A DNA stretch of 11,081 nucleotides, taken from positions 1 to 11,081 of the forward strand of contig JAWODN010000096.1 in NCBI GenBank assembly GCA_046483285.1, written 5' to 3'. The translations under genes were made by a program, and so were the position numbers. The notes under the pieces were generated by a model. That model had not been told where the DNA came from and searched no databases. It saw only the letters and a list, made by a program, of their open reading frames with translations. Shown here piece after piece: positions 1 through 6,867 of this stretch; position 1 is the first letter of the stretch; the number at the start of each line of letters is the position of its first letter. The stretch comes from CAYRTV01 sp046483285. GTDB taxonomy: Bacteria; Acidobacteriota; Aminicenantia; Aminicenantales; Aminicenantaceae.

Positions 1-441
1 TGGCAGGAAACTGGCGAGGACGCGCGCATTATGTCTGGCATGCCGGTACTCGTGCGCTACTTGCGTGAGGCCGACGAGACGCATGGCACAAATCACACCG
101 ATAGTCTCGCCAAACAGCTGGCAATGATTGGCATGAAAATCGTTCTTGCGGACGGGCATGTGCACCCGAAGGAGCGTGAAGTCCTACAGAACCACCTCTC
201 GATGATCGCCCCGTCTCAGTATTTGCCTGCGATGCCTGGTCAGGGGGAGGCGACGCTCGAGGACCTCATGCAGGAGCTCGACACTACGATTGGGTTGGAT
301 GTTGTGAAGGAGCGCGTCAAGGGGCTCATTGCTCTGGCGAGGGTCGGTAAAGAGCGCGAAGAGCATGGCCTGGGTGGACCCGTAATCTCTCACCACATGG
401 CGTTCACGGATGTCATGGTTCGTGGTGTGTTATACTCATGA
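1..441 (+). pseudogene. Truncated AAA+ ATPase (CbbX/SpoVK/EccA-like), 5' end outside window
   Basis: The frame is open from base 1, so the start lies upstream; the first Met in view is at 31. From that Met, residues 37-55 (around VLADGHVHPKERE) resemble a TerB-like acidic helical motif. Residues 82-126 (LDTTIGLDVVKERVKGLI, then KEREEHGL and ISHHMAFT) match the segment that leads into the Walker A loop of CbbX/SpoVK/EccA-type AAA+ ATPases. In that family the next residues are normally G-N-P-G-T-G-K-T. Here the frame runs instead into repeat R1, reads ten unrelated residues (DVMVRGVLYS) and stops at TGA 439-441. Walker A, Walker B, the sensors and the lid are all missing, so no ATPase activity is expected. 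Codons favour GAG, CTC and GCG, unlike ddl next door, and the first 120 bases are about 60% G+C, which may mean foreign origin. A true truncation and an assembly junction at a repeat both remain possible. Confidence 0.72.
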
Positions 442-460
442 TGAATTCATAAAAAAACGG
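413..460 (+). repeat. Dispersed repeat R1, copy 1
   Basis: This 48-bp block shares the core GGTGTRTTATACTCATGATG with three others in the window (3313, 9943, 10173). All begin TCATNGTTC and end in an A-run before YGG, over 46-48 bp. Homology to the AAA+ family ends at the first bases of this copy, and the stop codon of the broken gene lies inside it. A G+C-rich hairpin follows, as at copy 4. Confidence 0.8.
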
Positions 461-516
461 CGATGACACCGTACCCTTAGGGCGGGCCGAAACCACCCGG
501 CCCCTGAGCCGTTTTT
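451..516. terminator. Possible bidirectional terminator or structured element
   Basis: AAAAACGGC at 453-461 pairs perfectly with GCCGTTTTT at 508-516. A second stem is nested inside: GGGCCG 484-489 with CGGCCC 498-503 around an 8-base loop. Either strand would read a GCCG stem followed by a T tract, which suits a bidirectional terminator between the broken ATPase gene and ddl. The long interior (462-507) is atypical for an intrinsic terminator, so it could instead be part of the R1-associated element. Confidence 0.42.
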
Positions 517-530
517 CCTGATTTGGGATG

Positions 531-559
531 TGGACAGATATATCCCGTTTCTATAGAAT
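531..559 (+). promoter_or_regulatory. Predicted sigma-70 promoter of the ddl operon
   Basis: TGGACA at 531-536 and TAGAAT at 554-559 are separated by 17 bp. The predicted transcription start at about 565-567 falls on or just before the ATG at 568, which would make the ddl message leaderless. No Shine-Dalgarno sequence is visible ahead of that ATG. Confidence 0.5.
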
Positions 560-567
560 ACGTGTTA

Positions 568-1611
568 ATGCCAAAAAAAATATCCGTCACCATCCTCTTC
601 GGAGGCAGGTCTGCTGAGCATGAGGTCTCTCTTCAATCCGCCGCCGCTGTTTACCGCCATTTGGATCCGTCAAAATATAAAATTCATTCCCTTTACATCA
701 ACCGGAAAGGACAATGGAAGCCGGTGACCTCTCCGGTTGTTTCCCGGGTGGAATTGACCAGGGGGCCTTTTTATTCTTTTTTGTCATGGGCACAAGTGAT
801 ATCCGAACCCCTGGAAATCACTGACATCTATTTTCCCGTTTTGCACGGGCCTTACGGAGAAGACGGCGCCATTCAGGGCTTTTTTCAAATGTCGGATGTT
901 CCCTATGCCGGAGCTTCCGTGCTGGGTTCGGCCGTGGCTATGGATAAAGCCGTCGCCAAAACCATATTCAAAGCCATGGGCCTTCCGGTCGTGGACCACA
1001 CGGTCATTCGAAAGCCGGATTGGCAACATAACCGGAATAAAACTTTGGCTGAAGCCAAGCGGTCTTTCCCCCTTCCGGTTTTTGTCAAGCCGGCCAATCT
1101 CGGATCCAGTATCGGCATCAGAAAAGTCAAGAGCTGGGATGAGCTGGAATCCGCCATGGAAGCCTCTTTCGCATACGACCGGAAAATTTTGGTGGAAAAG
1201 GCCATAGCCGGCCGCGAATTGGAATGCAGCGTTCTCGGAAATGACTTTCCTCAAGCCTCGCTGCCGGGTGAAGTCATTCCAAACCGGGAATTTTACGATT
1301 ACCGGGACAAATATATCGAAGGCAAGACTCAATTCGGGATTCCCGCTGACATTCCGAAGTCTTTGATTAAAAAAATTCAAAAACTTTCCACTCAGGCTTT
1401 CCTGGGACTGGAATGCCGGGGTATGGCCCGGGCTGATTTTTTCCTGGAAAGAACATCCGGCCGTTTGTTCCTGAACGAAATCAACACCATCCCCGGATTC
1501 ACTGACATCAGCATGTACCCTAAACTCTGGGAAGCCAGCGGTCTCCCCTTTCCGCGTCTTTTGGATAAGCTGATCGAACTCGGCCTTGAATTCCACTCCA
1601 AACGAATTTGA
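568..1611 (+). CDS. ddl: D-alanine--D-alanine ligase
   Basis: This is the cytoplasmic ATP-grasp ligase that joins two D-Ala residues for the peptidoglycan pentapeptide. The 347-residue length is normal. In order: the N-terminal GGRSAEHEVS (12-21), HGPYGEDG (93-100), the central MDKAVAK (125-131), the nucleotide-binding KPANLGSSIGI (174-184), VEKAIAGRELECSVLG (209-224), the omega-loop FYDYRDKY (242-249), RADFF (288-292) and the Mg/D-Ala2 site NEINTIPGFTDISMYP (303-318). The key residues all look intact. The frame opens at a TTG at 523, but the family N-terminus (MPKKISVTILFGG) begins at ATG 568 and the extra 15 residues look non-coding. There is no SD, and a promoter ends just upstream, so leaderless translation is plausible. 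It is first in an operon with ruvX (1 base apart) and mltG. The 281-residue frame antisense to it is a shadow. Confidence 0.96.
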   Translation: MPKKISVTILFGGRSAEHEVSLQSAAAVYRHLDPSKYKIHSLYINRKGQWKPVTSPVVSRVELTRGPFYSFLSWAQVISEPLEITDIYFPVLHGPYGEDGAIQGFFQMSDVPYAGASVLGSAVAMDKAVAKTIFKAMGLPVVDHTVIRKPDWQHNRNKTLAEAKRSFPLPVFVKPANLGSSIGIRKVKSWDELESAMEASFAYDRKILVEKAIAGRELECSVLGNDFPQASLPGEVIPNREFYDYRDKYIEGKTQFGIPADIPKSLIKKIQKLSTQAFLGLECRGMARADFFLERTSGRLFLNEINTIPGFTDISMYPKLWEASGLPFPRLLDKLIELGLEFHSKRI

Positions 1612-1612
1612 C

Positions 1613-2029
1613 ATGAGAATCCTTGGCATTGATTATGGAGATAAAAATATCGGTTTGGCCTTAAGTGACGAATTGTTCGTGACAGCCCGCCCTTTGGCAA
1701 CATACCGGACCCAAAGCAAGCATGAAGATAAAAAACACTTCGAAAGTCTGATAACAGAACACCAAATCGGCCGAATCGTTGTCGGCCTTCCCATCCGGAT
1801 GAACGGCAGCGAAGGCAGCCGGGCCGAAAAGACCCGGCAATTCGGGGACTGGCTTAAATCTTTCCTGGAAATTCCAGTGATTTACTGGGATGAACGTCTT
1901 TCCACCTGGGAGGCTCAGCAGCACCTGAAGAGAAAAAAAATAAAGCCCGAAGATTGGAAAAAGAGCGAAGACGCTCTTTCCGCCGCCATAATCCTGATGG
2001 ATTATCTCGAGGCTGTGTGCCATGATTAA
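1613..2029 (+). CDS. ruvX: Putative pre-16S rRNA nuclease / Holliday junction resolvase YqgF (RuvX)
   Basis: A small RNase H-fold nuclease of the YqgF family (138 aa, normal length). Members process the 5' end of pre-16S rRNA in E. coli and have been proposed as Holliday junction resolvases; the sequence does not say which applies here. Visible motifs are GIDYGDKNIGLA (5-16, catalytic D7), VVGLP (56-60), DERLST (93-98, acidic D93/E94) and the C-terminal SEDALSAAIIL (118-128, acidic D120). A Met at 1586 lies inside ddl. The ATG at 1613 starts exactly at the conserved MRILGIDYG and is one base after the ddl stop, so I chose it; translational coupling is likely because no SD is evident. The stop overlaps the mltG start by 8 bases. 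The yqgF-mltG pairing also occurs elsewhere (B. subtilis yrrK-yrrL). Confidence 0.93.
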   Translation: MRILGIDYGDKNIGLALSDELFVTARPLATYRTQSKHEDKKHFESLITEHQIGRIVVGLPIRMNGSEGSRAEKTRQFGDWLKSFLEIPVIYWDERLSTWEAQQHLKRKKIKPEDWKKSEDALSAAIILMDYLEAVCHD

Positions 2030-3029
2030 AATCATCAAAATTTCGGTTGCTTTTGCTTTGATCCTCATGTTCAGCTTCATGGGTTGGTTTCTCTGGCGCT
2101 ATCAATTCCAATCAATCCGACCCAGCAGAGAGGTTTCGTATGAAATTTCTGCCGGACAGAGCGCTGAATCCATCGCCCGGAATCTCCAGGAAAAAGGAAT
2201 CATTAAAGACCGGTTTAGCTTTTTGCTCGGATACAGGTTGTTCTATTCCGGACAAAGCCTGAAAGCCGGCGAATATCTTTTCCGGTTCCCCCTCACTGGA
2301 CGAGATGTTCTGAAAAAAATCATCGCAGGAGATGTCCGGCTGCATTCCATCACTATTCCGGAAGGCTTGACCAGATACGAAACCGCGGACATCCTGGAAA
2401 ACCTTAATTTTTTGAACCGCCAGGATCTTCTGGAGGCTTCGGAAAACATCCGTCTTATTTCGGATTGGGACCCTGAAGCCACTGACCTGGAAGGATATCT
2501 TTTTCCTGAAACCTACAATGTGCCGAAAAAAATCACTCCTTCAAAAATGATAGAGACCATGGTCAATCAATTCAAGCATGTGTTCAATCAGGAATGGCAT
2601 CTTCGGAGAAAGAAATTCAATATGACCGTCCGCGAAGTCGTGACCCTGGCTTCACTGATTGAAAAAGAAACATCTTTGCCTGAGGAAAAACCACTGGTTT
2701 CCGCCGTTTTCCACAACCGCCTAAGGAGAGGAATGAATCTGGCATGCGACCCCACTATCATTTATGCCTTAAAAACCCGGAATGAATTTTACAGCACTCT
2801 CACCAAAACAAACTTGAAGCTTGATTCTCCTTATAACACTTACCTCTATCCAGGCCTTCCTCCCGGTCCGATTGCCAGCCCGGGAAAAAGCTCCCTGCAT
2901 GCCGCCCTCTATCCGGCTGATGTGAATTACCTTTATTTTGTTTCCAGAAACGACGGCAGCCATAAATTCAGCGAAACCTACCGGGAACACGTCAATGCCG
3001 TCAACAAATATCAGCGCCGGATTCCATAG
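2022..3029 (+). CDS. mltG: Endolytic murein transglycosylase MltG (YceG-like)
   Basis: An inner-membrane lytic transglycosylase that cuts nascent glycan strands internally and is thought to act as the terminase of peptidoglycan polymerisation. The 335 residues show one N-terminal membrane helix (about 5-25), a LysM-like region (about 38-105) and the YceG catalytic domain. Signature motifs are LEGYLFPETY (156-165), ASLIEKET (210-217, E214 matching catalytic Glu218 of E. coli MltG), HNRL (231-234), CDPTIIYAL (242-250) and SPYNTYLYPGLPPGPIASPG (269-288), ending FSETYREHV. It is complete. Its ATG overlaps the ruvX stop by 8 bases, with a possible GAGG ribosome site inside ruvX, so expression is coupled to the operon. 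With ddl upstream, two of the three genes act on the cell wall. No clear terminator follows the stop. Confidence 0.96.
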   Translation: MIKIIKISVAFALILMFSFMGWFLWRYQFQSIRPSREVSYEISAGQSAESIARNLQEKGIIKDRFSFLLGYRLFYSGQSLKAGEYLFRFPLTGRDVLKKIIAGDVRLHSITIPEGLTRYETADILENLNFLNRQDLLEASENIRLISDWDPEATDLEGYLFPETYNVPKKITPSKMIETMVNQFKHVFNQEWHLRRKKFNMTVREVVTLASLIEKETSLPEEKPLVSAVFHNRLRRGMNLACDPTIIYALKTRNEFYSTLTKTNLKLDSPYNTYLYPGLPPGPIASPGKSSLHAALYPADVNYLYFVSRNDGSHKFSETYREHVNAVNKYQRRIP

Positions 3030-3227
3030 GGCCTTGTCATCACCCGTATTAAGTTATGCTCATTCAAACATGCTCGCAGCCCGGCTCCGCCGGGTCCCCT
3101 CAAACACAGCCCTCAGAAGGCTAAATCTTCAAGGTCGCTTCAGCCACACCTGAATTCCATATAACCGTAACAACCTCATTCCGTTAATAAATCATAGCTC
3201 AAGTGAAACCCCTGTTCAAAATCCGCG
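3030..3227. other. Intergenic stretch after mltG
   Basis: I see no gene here. The only structure is a small hairpin, CCCGGC (3080-3085) with GCCGGG (3089-3094) around TCC. It has no following T tract, so it is not a convincing terminator for the ddl operon. Bases 3044-3065 have a faint resemblance to the R1 core that is too weak to call. Confidence 0.5.
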
Positions 3228-3304
3228 AGAAGGGCGGCACGGCTGGAGGGGGCCCCGCCCGCAGGCAGCGAGGACGGGGGAGGAAGCCGTGCCGGGTCCC
3301 TTCT
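3228..3304. other. Long G+C-rich stem-loop abutting R1 copy 2
   Basis: GGCACGGCT (3236-3244) pairs perfectly with AGCCGTGCC (3285-3293). The stem continues outward as AGAAGGG (3228-3234) with CCCTTCT (3298-3304) across a small asymmetric bulge, and an inner stem CCCCG (3253-3257) / CGGGG (3275-3279) is possible. It ends nine bases before R1 copy 2. There is no T tract, so it is unlikely to be a simple terminator. Confidence 0.6.
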
Positions 3305-3312
3305 TCCGATTT

Positions 3313-3358
3313 TCATTGTTCGAGGTGTATTATACACATGATGAATTTATAAAAATGG
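3313..3358 (+). repeat. Dispersed repeat R1, copy 2
   Basis: A 46-bp copy of R1. Its core contains an exact dyad, GTGTAT-T-ATACAC (3325-3337), which is imperfect in the other copies, so the ancestral core may have been a protein-binding palindrome. Similarity to copy 1 runs on a few bases beyond the block (GGYGATG). A minisatellite block follows immediately. Confidence 0.8.
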
Positions 3359-3364
3359 TGATGT

Positions 3365-3535
3365 TTTTTTCAGAGGCCTTCTTCTTTTCCCGCTCGTCTC
3401 GCCCGTCCTGCTTTTCTCGCCTTTCTCGCCTTTCTCGCCTTTCTCGCCTTTCTCGCCTTTCTCGCCTTTCTCGCTCGTCTCGCCCTCTTCAAACCAGATA
3501 AACCAGATTTGTTGTCTTCGAGCGAATAGGTCAGG
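3365..3535 (+). repeat. Minisatellite block R2, copy a (9-bp unit TTTCTCGCC)
   Basis: The block begins TTTTTTCAGAGGCC, carries six perfect TTTCTCGCC units plus a seventh ending in T (3413-3475), then AAACCAGATAAACCAGA (3491-3507) and CGAATAGGTCAGG. The same order occurs in reverse complement at 8801-8926 with fewer, degenerate units. Open frames across it (3289-3501 forward, 3538-3347 reverse) merely translate the array and are not credible genes. Confidence 0.8.
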
Positions 3536-3549
3536 CAAAAATTAATCGC

Positions 3550-3617
3550 GGTGATAAAATAGAAAAAATTTTTTTTTTCTGATATAGTAAAGATTACAAC
3601 AATAGTAGTTTATCACC
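3550..3617. promoter_or_regulatory. Promoter region of the 3630 gene, framed by a 9-bp inverted repeat
   Basis: GGTGATAAA (3550-3558) and TTTATCACC (3609-3617) are exact reverse complements 50 bases apart. Between them lie a 10-T run (3569-3578) and an extended -10 element, TG-A-TATAGT (3580-3588), with no good -35. The right arm sits directly against the ribosome site AAAGGAGG (3618-3625). This could be a two-site operator or a stem in the leader that affects ribosome access; I infer regulation from layout only. Confidence 0.45.
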
Positions 3618-3629
3618 AAAGGAGGAAAA

Positions 3630-4706
3630 ATGAGAATAAAAAAATTAATGGTGCCTGCTATTATATTGGGGGTCATTATAAGCATTGTCCACCCCCTGCC
3701 AGCAGGCGCTCAAGAGGAACAGGAAGAATCTGAAGTGATTTATATTCCCCCTGAAGTCAAGGCTGAACTGAAGAAAGGCATGGAACACCGCACACCCCGT
3801 TTGGATATTCCGTTTGTCATCTTTGAGCATTTCTATCTCCCCGCCCGCGAAAACATACACAGCATTTTCCTTTTTAAAGCCAAAAATGAGAACCTTGATT
3901 TCACGCCGCCCGCCGCGGAAACCGAAGAGGAGGCGGAAGCTCAGCAGCCCATGGAAGAATCCAGCCTTTTGGTCTCTGATTTAAACGCCTTTTTGTGGTT
4001 TGATCAATTGGACGGGGATTACGAAAAGGAAGTGTATATCCCCTTTCAACTTCAGGAAGAAAAAGACGATTATGATCCGGAAGAAGAACCCATGTATTCC
4101 GCCGGATACCCTCTTCCCCCGGGAAAGTATTTGCTGTCAATGGCGATAACTTCCAAAGACCTGCAAGAAATTGGCACGCAATATTTTGAATTCGAGCTCC
4201 CTTCCCCCGTTGACTTTCAGGACGACCTGGATACCACTCCGGTTTTCTTCGCCCGCGACATCCAGCAAATGGAGGCGCCGGAAACAACCACGGAAATCCA
4301 TAAAGGTTTTTTCACCTATTCCATTTTAAGAATAGAGCCCGTGCTTGAAAACGTGTTCGCCCAGGGGGAGCATTTGGATGTGTTTTTCTATGTGTTCGGC
4401 GCCCAGCCGGATCCGGAAAGCAATAAGTTCAACCTCACCGCTAATTATGAACTGGTGGAAGATGACGAAGTGATTGTCCGCTATGCTGAAGCCTCCTATG
4501 ACGCGCCCATCATCAGTCAGCCGCTTCCTCTGGAACGAACAGTTCTGATTCAAAAGAAAAAGGGCGAGGAAATTATTGAAGAAAAGAAAGAAACCCGGGA
4601 TGTGGAACCCGGAGAATACACTTTTATTATCCAGCTTCAAGAAAACGTTTCCGGAAAATCCCTGGAAAAAAACATTAAAATCTCCGTAGTGGAAGAAAAA
4701 GAATAA
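3630..4706 (+). CDS. Exported protein of unknown function with beta-sandwich-like repeats
   Basis: I do not recognise a named family. The 358-residue product has a Sec signal peptide (basic MRIKK, hydrophobic 7-22, likely cleavage after AGA at 25-27) and no later membrane segment, so it should be periplasmic or secreted. The mature part is very acidic, with Glu-rich stretches at 96-110 and 142-153. Two segments, LPPGKYLLSMAI (162-173) and EPGEYTFIIQLQ (326-337), have the pattern of strands in Ig-like domains. The second, with the following EKNIKI, resembles residues 363-387 of the large GWxTD protein encoded opposite. It starts at ATG 3630 behind a strong SD (AAAGGAGG) and converges with the GWxTD operon on a shared terminator. 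A role alongside those proteins is likely but inferred. Confidence 0.85.
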   Translation: MRIKKLMVPAIILGVIISIVHPLPAGAQEEQEESEVIYIPPEVKAELKKGMEHRTPRLDIPFVIFEHFYLPARENIHSIFLFKAKNENLDFTPPAAETEEEAEAQQPMEESSLLVSDLNAFLWFDQLDGDYEKEVYIPFQLQEEKDDYDPEEEPMYSAGYPLPPGKYLLSMAITSKDLQEIGTQYFEFELPSPVDFQDDLDTTPVFFARDIQQMEAPETTTEIHKGFFTYSILRIEPVLENVFAQGEHLDVFFYVFGAQPDPESNKFNLTANYELVEDDEVIVRYAEASYDAPIISQPLPLERTVLIQKKKGEEIIEEKKETRDVEPGEYTFIIQLQENVSGKSLEKNIKISVVEEKE

Positions 4707-4733
4707 AAGGGATTTTTCAGTCGAAGCCGCCGG

Positions 4734-4767
4734 AAAGCCGCGGTCTCCAAACCGCGGCTTTTTTTTT
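4734..4767 (+). terminator. Rho-independent terminator after the 3630 gene
   Basis: AAAGCCGCGG (4734-4743) pairs perfectly with CCGCGGCTTT (4752-4761) around an 8-base loop and runs into nine T residues (4759-4767). On the opposite strand the stem is followed by only a short T stretch, so it serves the rightward gene best. It may also slow transcripts of the leftward operon, whose stop codon is at 4770. Confidence 0.88.
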
Positions 4768-4769
4768 GA

Positions 4770-6863
4770 TTATTTCTCTTTGATATCTTTCACCATGGCT
4801 TTGATTTGAGGCTGCTGGCTGTTCAATTTCAGCGAGAAGTTCAAAACCTCCAGAGCCTTTTCATTCTGGCCGGTCTCATGATAGCTGCGTCCCAGAGCAT
4901 TCAGAAGAGCGGTGTCACTGTTGTAGATTTTGTTGCCTTCCTGAAGGCTGTCGATAGCCCCGGCATAATCTCCCAATCCCATGAGCGCCTTTCCCTTCAG
5001 CAGATAAAATTCATACTCCGTGCCTTCGTGATCCTTCAAATGCTCGATGACCTCAAGACCTTTATCAAATTTTTTCTGGTCTATCAAAAACTGAGAATAG
5101 TCCAGGACTGCTTTTCTATAGTCCGGCTTCATTTCAAAAGCGCGTTGGTAAAATTTTCCAGCTTTTTGCGGTTGATTGGAATTATGGTATTGATTGGCCA
5201 GCATGAGGTTGAAGACAAAACTGTTCGCATGCGAAACCGCCTTGGTTTGGGACACAGGATGAGCCACAGCCGTTTCGGGTGAAATAATCAAATTGGTTCT
5301 GGCGCTGTCCAGAGCGACGCCTTCCTTCCCTTTCAACTCTACTGTGACTTCATAATAATCAGGAGAGAACTGGCCGGCTTCGAACTGATGATTCACGGGA
5401 ATGAATGAATTATAGGGGTAATCCGTTAAACGGATATCCGCCGTTTTTTCAACCGGCTGGTTCGGTTTCATTCCTTGGATATGGATTTTCAAACGTCCGG
5501 ATTCCCATAATTCCCGGTTGATATTATTCATATTGATCATAAAATGGAGTTTATCGCTTCCGGAGAAAGTGTTTTTAGGATCCAAAAGGAGCTTTGTGTC
5601 CATCATCTTGAAAGGAATATGCAAATTCCCCCGGTATTTCTGAGATTGATATCCGACAAGAAACGTGTCGATCCGGGGCTCTGCCGAAAACTCCGGCACC
5701 GTGATGTTTTTTTCAAAAACACTGAATTCCTTTCCCACGGAATTCTGAAGCAGAACAATGAGTTTATAGGTTCCTTCGGCAACGGGAAAAGAATCTTCGA
5801 TAGCGATGCCGCTGCTTTGTATCCCTTCGACTTTGTCCGGAGAGAAATAAAATGGAAAATCTTTGGCATATTGGAAAACAATATCTTCATCATCTTCATC
5901 GCTTTTCCGCAAACTCACATTGATGGAAAAATTGCAGAAATATTGGTCCCTGGGTTCATAGTAATCCACAGAAATCTTTTGCGGCGCCATAAAAAAATGA
6001 ATAAAATTCATATCCAAAACGGGGTCCCAAATAAAAGCCAAGAAGGTTTCGCTTTCGATATAATTTGTCATGTACTCGGAACTGACCATTCCTTTATAAT
6101 CCAGGAAATGAGTGGCATATTTGGGATTGATGTCTTTTTTAGGCGACTCCAGGATATCTGCAATGATGATGCTATTAACCGGGGACGGCTGATAATTAAA
6201 TGGAATATCTCCGGGAATCAAAGAATGAGAGACCAGAGCCAGAGTGGGGGCCAATTCTTGAATTTTCTCATACAGGGCCTGGTAATCGGACGGATCCATT
6301 TGCCTGCCCTCAATCAACAGAGCACTGGGGCCGTCCGCCACATAATCGTAAAGCCGGAATTCTCCGATTCCGCCCCGCTTGTAAAAAAGCATAGCGAAAT
6401 GAGGGGGAAGCCCTTTGTCTTTATCTCCATAATAGTACCAGACTTCAATCGGATAAAGCCCTTGCTGCCCAATATAGCGTTCCACACTATGGGGTTCACC
6501 CAAAATGATATGAATACGGCCTTGATCCGTTCTCCAGCCTTCCCTGGCCGTTGAACGGCCGTACCTCTGATTGGCATAGTGAAAACGTTTGGTGTGCTCC
6601 TGTTTGTATTCATTCACAGGAGTCCCGGGAGTCGGATCTCTCTGTTTCCAAAACGTCTCTATAAATATATCCCGGTCGCGGTTTGATTTTAACTGCATGA
6701 AGACGTCCCGCTCTTCTTCCATCATAATATACTGAGTCAAATCCAAAAAATCCTGGTACCTCTCGGGCAAATCCCTGCGTTTGATTTCCTGGGCAAATAC
6801 CGGCCCCAAAAAAACCATTAATATGAGAAATCCTCCCAGCCAAATACAAATTTTGTTTCTCAT
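4770..6863 (-). CDS. GWxTD-domain exported protein with C-terminal TPRs
   Basis: A 697-residue exported protein. The signal peptide spans about 1-24 (MRNK, hydrophobic core, cleavage in VFAQ). The GWxTD domain spans about 30-145, with FWKQRDPTPGTPVNEYKQE (71-89) and the signature GWRTD (109-113) followed by QGRIHIILGEP. A central beta-rich region (about 225-530) includes Ig-like-strand motifs such as EGTYKLIVLLQN (363-374). TPR-like helical repeats follow at about 548-695. The GWxTD domain has no established biochemical activity; such proteins occur in Acidobacteriota, Bacteroidota and related phyla. The frame extends to an ATG at 6881 that overlaps the upstream gene by 14 bases. I prefer the ATG at 6863: it starts right at the signal peptide and has AAGGTG at SD distance. 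It is the last gene of a leftward three-gene operon and a tandem paralog of the gene before it. Confidence 0.88.
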   Translation of the reverse strand: MRNKICIWLGGFLILMVFLGPVFAQEIKRRDLPERYQDFLDLTQYIMMEEERDVFMQLKSNRDRDIFIETFWKQRDPTPGTPVNEYKQEHTKRFHYANQRYGRSTAREGWRTDQGRIHIILGEPHSVERYIGQQGLYPIEVWYYYGDKDKGLPPHFAMLFYKRGGIGEFRLYDYVADGPSALLIEGRQMDPSDYQALYEKIQELAPTLALVSHSLIPGDIPFNYQPSPVNSIIIADILESPKKDINPKYATHFLDYKGMVSSEYMTNYIESETFLAFIWDPVLDMNFIHFFMAPQKISVDYYEPRDQYFCNFSINVSLRKSDEDDEDIVFQYAKDFPFYFSPDKVEGIQSSGIAIEDSFPVAEGTYKLIVLLQNSVGKEFSVFEKNITVPEFSAEPRIDTFLVGYQSQKYRGNLHIPFKMMDTKLLLDPKNTFSGSDKLHFMINMNNINRELWESGRLKIHIQGMKPNQPVEKTADIRLTDYPYNSFIPVNHQFEAGQFSPDYYEVTVELKGKEGVALDSARTNLIISPETAVAHPVSQTKAVSHANSFVFNLMLANQYHNSNQPQKAGKFYQRAFEMKPDYRKAVLDYSQFLIDQKKFDKGLEVIEHLKDHEGTEYEFYLLKGKALMGLGDYAGAIDSLQEGNKIYNSDTALLNALGRSYHETGQNEKALEVLNFSLKLNSQQPQIKAMVKDIKEK

Positions 6864-6867
6864 TGAA

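Noticed and set aside
784..1629. 281-residue open frame antisense to ddl and ruvX
   Set aside because: It lies opposite two genes with intact family motifs and shows no recognisable domain or SD; it is a shadow of the forward codons.
413..3358. R1 as a decayed coding segment, since one frame in all copies reads like SSFxVYYTHDEFIKK
   Set aside because: The frame is open in a short repeat by chance or weakly. Changes fall at first and second codon positions as often as third, and no copy joins a credible gene.
3413..3475. Possible CRISPR array
   Set aside because: Units are 9 bp and directly adjacent, with no spacers and no cas genes nearby.
3289..3538. Frames across the minisatellite, forward SRLSRLSRLS and reverse EKGEKGEKGE types
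   Set aside because: They are translations of a 9-bp tandem repeat with no start signal. The second copy of the block at 8801 does not keep the frame.
5544..6554. 336-residue forward frame opposite the large GWxTD gene
   Set aside because: The reverse strand has a signal peptide, GWxTD motif and TPRs over this span. The forward frame has none and lacks a ribosome site.
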